Shown here: piece after piece, positions 60,733 through 64,000 of the stretch
Position numbering within the stretch: the stretch's first letter is position 1
Layout of the letters: each line of letters starts with the position of its first letter
Program-made: the position numbers and the translations under genes
Assembly (NCBI GenBank): GCA_033762625.1
Contig: JANRLI010000011.1
Location: 124,001 to 188,000 of the forward strand
Direction of reading: 5' to 3'
Origin: Alphaproteobacteria bacterium
Lineage (GTDB): Bacteria; Pseudomonadota; Alphaproteobacteria; UBA9219; RGZA01
Length of the DNA: 64,000 bases
Notes under the pieces: generated by a model
Seen by the model: only the letters and a program-made list of their open reading frames with translations
What the model was told of the DNA's origin: nothing
Database searches by the model: none

Positions 60733-61851
60733 CTATTCGTCGGCGTCAGAACCGCCTCCGGTATCGCCTTCCATCATAGCGCCAGCAACAAGGCCAGCAT
60801 TTGAACGCACTTCGTTTTCAATAGCTTCGGCAATTGCAGGGTTGTCTTTTAAGAACTGCTTGCAGTTTTCACGGCCCTGGCCGATGCGTTGTCCATCGTA
60901 TGAGAACCATGCGCCAGACTTTTCGACTACTTCCGCTTTAACACCTAGATCAATCAGTTCGCCAAGCTTTGAAACGCCTTCGCCGTACATGATATCGAAT
61001 TCTACCACGCGGAAAGGAGGAGCCATTTTATTCTTTACAACTTTGACACGTGTCTGGTTTCCAACAACGGTTTCTTTGTCTTTGATTGCGCCAATACGGC
61101 GGATATCAAGACGAACCGAAGCATAGAATTTCAGTGCATTACCACCAGTGGTCGTTTCAGGATTACCAAACATCACGCCGATCTTCTGGCGGATCTGGTT
61201 GATGAAGATCACCATGCAACGTGAACGGGAGATGGACGCGGTGAGTTTACGTAAAGCCTGGCTCATTAAGCGAGCTTGGAGGCCCATATGGCTATCGCCC
61301 ATTTCGCCTTCAATTTCAGCCTTTGGAACAAGAGCGGCGACGCTATCAACCACCAGCACATCAATTGCGCCAGAGCGAACGAGTGTATCCACAATTTCAA
61401 GAGCTTGTTCGCCGGTGTCAGGCTGGGAGATAAGGAGATCATCGATGTTTACTCCAAGTTTTTTGGCATAGGATGGGTCAAGGGCGTGTTCAGCATCAAC
61501 AAATGCGCAGGTGCCGCCCATTTTTTGTGATTGTGCAAGGACATGCAGCGCAAGGGTGGTTTTACCTGAGCTTTCAGGGCCGTAAATTTCAATGATACGG
61601 CCACGGGGTAATCCACCAATGCCCAGCGCAATATCAAGTCCAAGTGAGCCGGTTGAGATGGTTTCAATATCGATAGATTCACGGGTTCCCAGTTTCATTA
61701 CGGAGCCCTTACCAAATGCGCGCTCAATCTGGGTCAACGCAGCGTCTAATGCTTTTTGCTTTTCTGGGTTCATTTCCTTGGCAGCGGATTGGCTCATGCT
61801 GTCGCCTTTTTCATTGGGGATTACACGTAACGGGGCTTTAGGATTAGACAT
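60733..61851 (-). CDS. recA: Recombinase RecA
   Basis: RecA drives homologous recombination and LexA self-cleavage. From ATG 61851 the product has 372 residues with Walker A GPESSGKT (91-98), DNA loops ([42 protein letters not shown] abridged) and an acidic tail [15 protein letters not shown] at six bases favours 61851 over 61863. An N-terminal extension of about 20 residues precedes the usual start ([10 protein letters not shown]). Confidence 0.97.
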   Translation of the reverse strand: MSNPKAPLRVIPNEKGDSMSQSAAKEMNPEKQKALDAALTQIERAFGKGSVMKLGTRESIDIETISTGSLGLDIALGIGGLPRGRIIEIYGPESSGKTTLALHVLAQSQKMGGTCAFVDAEHALDPSYAKKLGVNIDDLLISQPDTGEQALEIVDTLVRSGAIDVLVVDSVAALVPKAEIEGEMGDSHMGLQARLMSQALRKLTASISRSRCMVIFINQIRQKIGVMFGNPETTTGGNALKFYASVRLDIRRIGAIKDKETVVGNQTRVKVVKNKMAPPFRVVEFDIMYGEGVSKLGELIDLGVKAEVVEKSGAWFSYDGQRIGQGRENCKQFLKDNPAIAEAIENEVRSNAGLVAGAMMEGDTGGGSDADE

Positions 61852-61925
61852 AGGGGACTCCATTTAGGTAAAGGGATTTTCGTGAGGACCATTTTTTAAG
61901 TACTTGGGGAATAACTATGCATGTC

Positions 61926-61968
61926 ATTATTCATGGTTTGTTCCCAATTTCAAGTTCTATTTTTGTTC
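61926..61968 (-). promoter_or_regulatory. recA promoter with adjacent LexA (SOS) box
   Basis: On the minus strand, GAAC-N7-GAAC (61954-61968) sits directly upstream of TTGAAA (-35, 61948-61953), a 16-base spacer and AATAAT (-10, 61926-61931). Direct repeat GTTC/GAAC with 7 bases between is the alphaproteobacterial LexA site. Transcription would start near 61919. The rest of 61852-62194 is AT-rich, without other genes. Confidence 0.75.
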
Positions 61969-62194
61969 TTTATGTGGATTTGTTTTTTGGATGATTCCAT
62001 AGCTATGAGGAGTACAGCTCTGGCCAAGATTTTACTGATAAAAATTGTGGTTAAGTCAGAAAAAACTGTCTATGCCTATAAAAATAAAGGGAAATAATCG
62101 TTACGGTAATAAACATTAACCAAGAAATTAAATAAAAGTTTAAATACTTTCACGTATTCTCATGCAATCAGCTAATTTTTTTAGGGATATAGCC

Positions 62195-62377
62195 ATGACA
62201 AGAACCCAAGAAGCAGTTGCAGATTTCGGCTCAGCATTACTAGGAGCCGTTCATCCTTCAGATGGGTCGGGCGAAATCATGATGAAAGACCCTTCAGGGA
62301 AATCGGTAGGCCGTTCAATGGATGAACCTTTGCGTCCTGGTAGCCGGGTTGTTGCTGCAAAATATGAGCACAATTAG
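62195..62377 (+). CDS. Small protein of unknown function
   Basis: From ATG 62195 (AGGGA upstream) the product has 60 residues: MTRTQEAVADFGSAL, then a middle DGSGEIMMKDPSGKSVG and a C-terminal RPGSRVVAAKYEHN. It is hydrophilic without TM or signal, possibly an OB/SH3-like strand peptide. An ATG at 62162 is in frame but lacks a ribosome site. It lies between recA and the cckA-like gene. I recognise no family. Confidence 0.55.
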   Translation: MTRTQEAVADFGSALLGAVHPSDGSGEIMMKDPSGKSVGRSMDEPLRPGSRVVAAKYEHN

Positions 62378-62389
62378 AAGCTCTGAACC

Positions 62390-62707
62390 ATGATGACGTC
62401 GCGGAAAGATCAATACAACACGATTGGGGCATCGCATGAAGAACATGCAATGCGTGCGCCGCGCGTGATTGACGTCGCGTATGAGAACCAGTGTTTCTCC
62501 GACAACTCCCTTAGCATCACGGAAATGGTATGGTCCTATGATTTTTATGGTATCGCTGTGTTTGATTACGGCTATTTCGGTGATGACTATGCGTATAAAG
62601 GCTCGGGCGGCCGCGGTGAAGGCGCGGGCGGCGGATATAAAGTAGTCAACTCCGTAAAACCCAATGCGCCATCGCCTTACGCAGGCGCAGGTGGCGGCGC
62701 AGGTTAA
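62390..62707 (+). CDS. Small Tyr/Gly-rich protein of unknown function
   Basis: The 105-residue protein begins MMTSRKDQYNTIG, has an acidic aromatic middle (WSYDFYGIAVFDYGYFGDDYAYK, abridged) and a Gly-rich C-terminal part (GSGGRGEGAGGGY, AGAGGGAG). No TM or signal is visible. It is 12 bases after the preceding small gene and convergent with the cckA-like gene, 19 bases away. I recognise no family; Gly/Tyr-rich tails can mediate phase separation or RNA binding, but that is speculation. Confidence 0.55.
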   Translation: MMTSRKDQYNTIGASHEEHAMRAPRVIDVAYENQCFSDNSLSITEMVWSYDFYGIAVFDYGYFGDDYAYKGSGGRGEGAGGGYKVVNSVKPNAPSPYAGAGGGAG

Positions 62708-62726
62708 TTCCGCTGTTCTTGTATTT

Positions 62727-64000
62727 CTATTCTTCGATTTCTCCGGTTAGAACTTCCTTCACCTTGCTCGCGAGCTGTTTCAAGCTGAACGGTTTAGATA
62801 GGAAATGCACAACTTCGCCTTCGCGCAGTTGTTCGCGGAATTTATCTTCGGTATAGCCGGAGATGAATACCACCTTTGTATCAGGCTTGCGGCGCATCAC
62901 TTCACGCACCAAGGTTGGGCCATCCATTTGCGGCATGACGACGTCGCTAATGAGCAGATCGATCTTGCCGCCTTGTTCATCAATAATGGTCAATGCTTCC
63001 TCACCGCCGCGGGCTTCCAGAACATTGTAGCCTTTATTGCGCAGAGCGCGTGCACCAAATACGCGCACGGCGTCTTCATCTTCAACCAGCAAAATGGTAC
63101 CTGCGCCGGTTAAATCTGACGTCTTCTTTTCGCGTACCACTTCAACGACAGCATCGGCTGGTTTTTCTTTTTCGATATGATGCGGCAGATAGATGGTGAA
63201 GGTGGAACCTTTACCAACCGTGCTATCCACTTCGATGAAGCCGCCCGTTTGGCGCACAATGCCGTATACGGTGGAAAGGCCAAGGCCGGTTCCGCTGCCG
63301 ACTTCCTTCGTGGAGAAGAACGGTTCGAAGATGCGCTGGATGTTTTCCTTAGGAATGCCCATGCCTTGGTCGGCTACTGCTATTTTGATGTAATCGCCGG
63401 GCTGCATGATGTCTTGGCCTCTGGTCACCGCGCTGTCTTGGTGATGCGGGCTGGTGCTGATGGTGACGGTGCCGCCTTGTGGCATCGCATCACGTGCATT
63501 CACGACCAGATTGATGATCACTTGTTCCAGCTGGCCCTGGTCAGCGCGGATAAGGCCAACGTCACGCGCATGCACCATCTTCAATTCGACATTGGCACCG
63601 ATCAGACGGCGTAGAAGATTGGCGAGTTCTGCCAATACATCCGTCACGCTGAGTACTTTAGGTTGTAGGGTTTGCTGGCGCGAGAAGGCAAGAAGCTGGC
63701 GCACAAGGTTTGCGGCGCGATTACCATTCTGCTTAATCTGCATGATATCAGCAAAGGATTGATCGCCGGGTTTATGACGTTGCAACAGCAAGTCGCAGAA
63801 CCCGATCATCGCGGTGAGCAGATTGTTGAAATCATGCGCGACGCCGCCTGCTAATTGGCCAATGGCTTGCAGTTTTACGGAATGCGCAAGTTGCGCTTCA
63901 ATACGTTTTTGTTCGCTGAAATCGATGAAGTACAGCATTAATCCCGTTTGCTGCGGGCTGGATAATTCTTCGTTTGATGTATGGCCCAACAATGCAAAAC
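62727..64000 (-). CDS. cckA: CckA-like hybrid histidine kinase, C-terminal part (5' end outside window)
   Basis: The frame runs off the window at 64000; about 424 residues are visible. It has the HisKA helix with the phospho-histidine in GGVAHDFNNLLTAMIGFCDLLL (abridged), then HATPase boxes (NLVVNARDAMP, DQGMGIP, GTGLGLSTVYGIV), a linker and a C-terminal receiver (SDVVMPQMDGP, phospho-acceptor D). CckA phosphorylates ChpT and so CtrA. HDFNNLLTAMIGFCDLL is the family mark. Presence here fits the CtrA box at 36872. Confidence 0.85.
   Translation of the reverse strand, partial: FALLGHTSNEELSSPQQTGLMLYFIDFSEQKRIEAQLAHSVKLQAIGQLAGGVAHDFNNLLTAMIGFCDLLLQRHKPGDQSFADIMQIKQNGNRAANLVRQLLAFSRQQTLQPKVLSVTDVLAELANLLRRLIGANVELKMVHARDVGLIRADQGQLEQVIINLVVNARDAMPQGGTVTISTSPHHQDSAVTRGQDIMQPGDYIKIAVADQGMGIPKENIQRIFEPFFSTKEVGSGTGLGLSTVYGIVRQTGGFIEVDSTVGKGSTFTIYLPHHIEKEKPADAVVEVVREKKTSDLTGAGTILLVEDEDAVRVFGARALRNKGYNVLEARGGEEALTIIDEQGGKIDLLISDVVMPQMDGPTLVREVMRRKPDTKVVFISGYTEDKFREQLREGEVVHFLSKPFSLKQLASKVKEVLTGEIEE

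Noticed and set aside
1-64000. tRNA, rRNA, CRISPR arrays, transposons, prophage
   Set aside because: No cloverleaf-like segments, no regular repeat-spacer array and no transposase, integrase or phage structural genes were recognised on either strand.

Overview
The window looks like part of the chromosome of a flagellated, aerobic alphaproteobacterium of moderate to lowish GC. The clues are: a Caulobacter-type flagellar set (FliX, DUF6468-like protein, single-domain FlgJ, DksA with one zinc cysteine); sigma-54 -24/-12 promoter sequences; a CtrA-type TTAA-N7-TTAA box; a CckA-like kinase; an alphaproteobacterial GTTC-N7-GTTC LexA box at recA; an aa3 oxidase cta operon; and the argH-lptM-lysA neighbourhood. 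I cannot fix the order from sequence alone. A basal or Rhodospirillales/Micavibrionales-like lineage is an inference.

Layout. 1-4035: end of the spc ribosomal operon (rplF fragment, rplR, rpsE, rplO, secY, adk), with no rpmD between rpsE and rplO. 4044-8218: an interruption of the usual spc-alpha order by a convergent MFS transporter and a three-gene signalling module (CheY-like receiver, CheX-like phosphatase, membrane-anchored HPt/HATPase kinase without a CheW domain). 8219-11065: alpha operon (rpsM, rpsK, rpoA, rplQ) behind its own probable promoter. 11067-16961: small lipoprotein, SMR exporter, DegP-type protease, rarA, nadB, nadC.

17132-25989 is a compact type IVb pilus/type II secretion-like locus: secretin lipoprotein, a periplasmic protein joining Ig-like repeats to a GspC/PilP-like domain, GspE-type ATPase, GspF-type membrane protein, two bitopic proteins and one atypical pilin-like protein, closed by a strong terminator. 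26213-32110 holds a DJ-1 family protein lacking the nucleophile, a minus-strand operon (argH, lptM-like, lysA, short DUF4175/TIGR02302-like, ctaA) and a TlpA-like thioredoxin.

32114-46954 is flagellar: flgD-fliK, flgN-like-flgJ-flgI and flgH-flgA-flgG-flgF on the minus strand; fliX, dksA, fliL, fliM, a DUF6468-like gene, motE-like, cheY and cheZ on the plus strand. Three minus-strand operons each begin with a recognisable sigma-54 site and fliX has a CtrA box, matching a cell-cycle-controlled flagellar hierarchy. 47075-50008 is a large periplasmic repeat protein. 50226-56442 is the cytochrome c oxidase operon (ctaC, ctaD, ctaB, a 48-residue membrane peptide, ctaG, ctaE, DUF983, SURF1), followed by thrC, an M16 peptidase and a GNAT acetyltransferase. 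59745-64000 has ilvE, recA with terminator, promoter and LexA box, two small unknown genes, and the 3' part of a cckA-like hybrid kinase cut by the window edge.

I found no tRNA, rRNA, CRISPR array, transposase or prophage.
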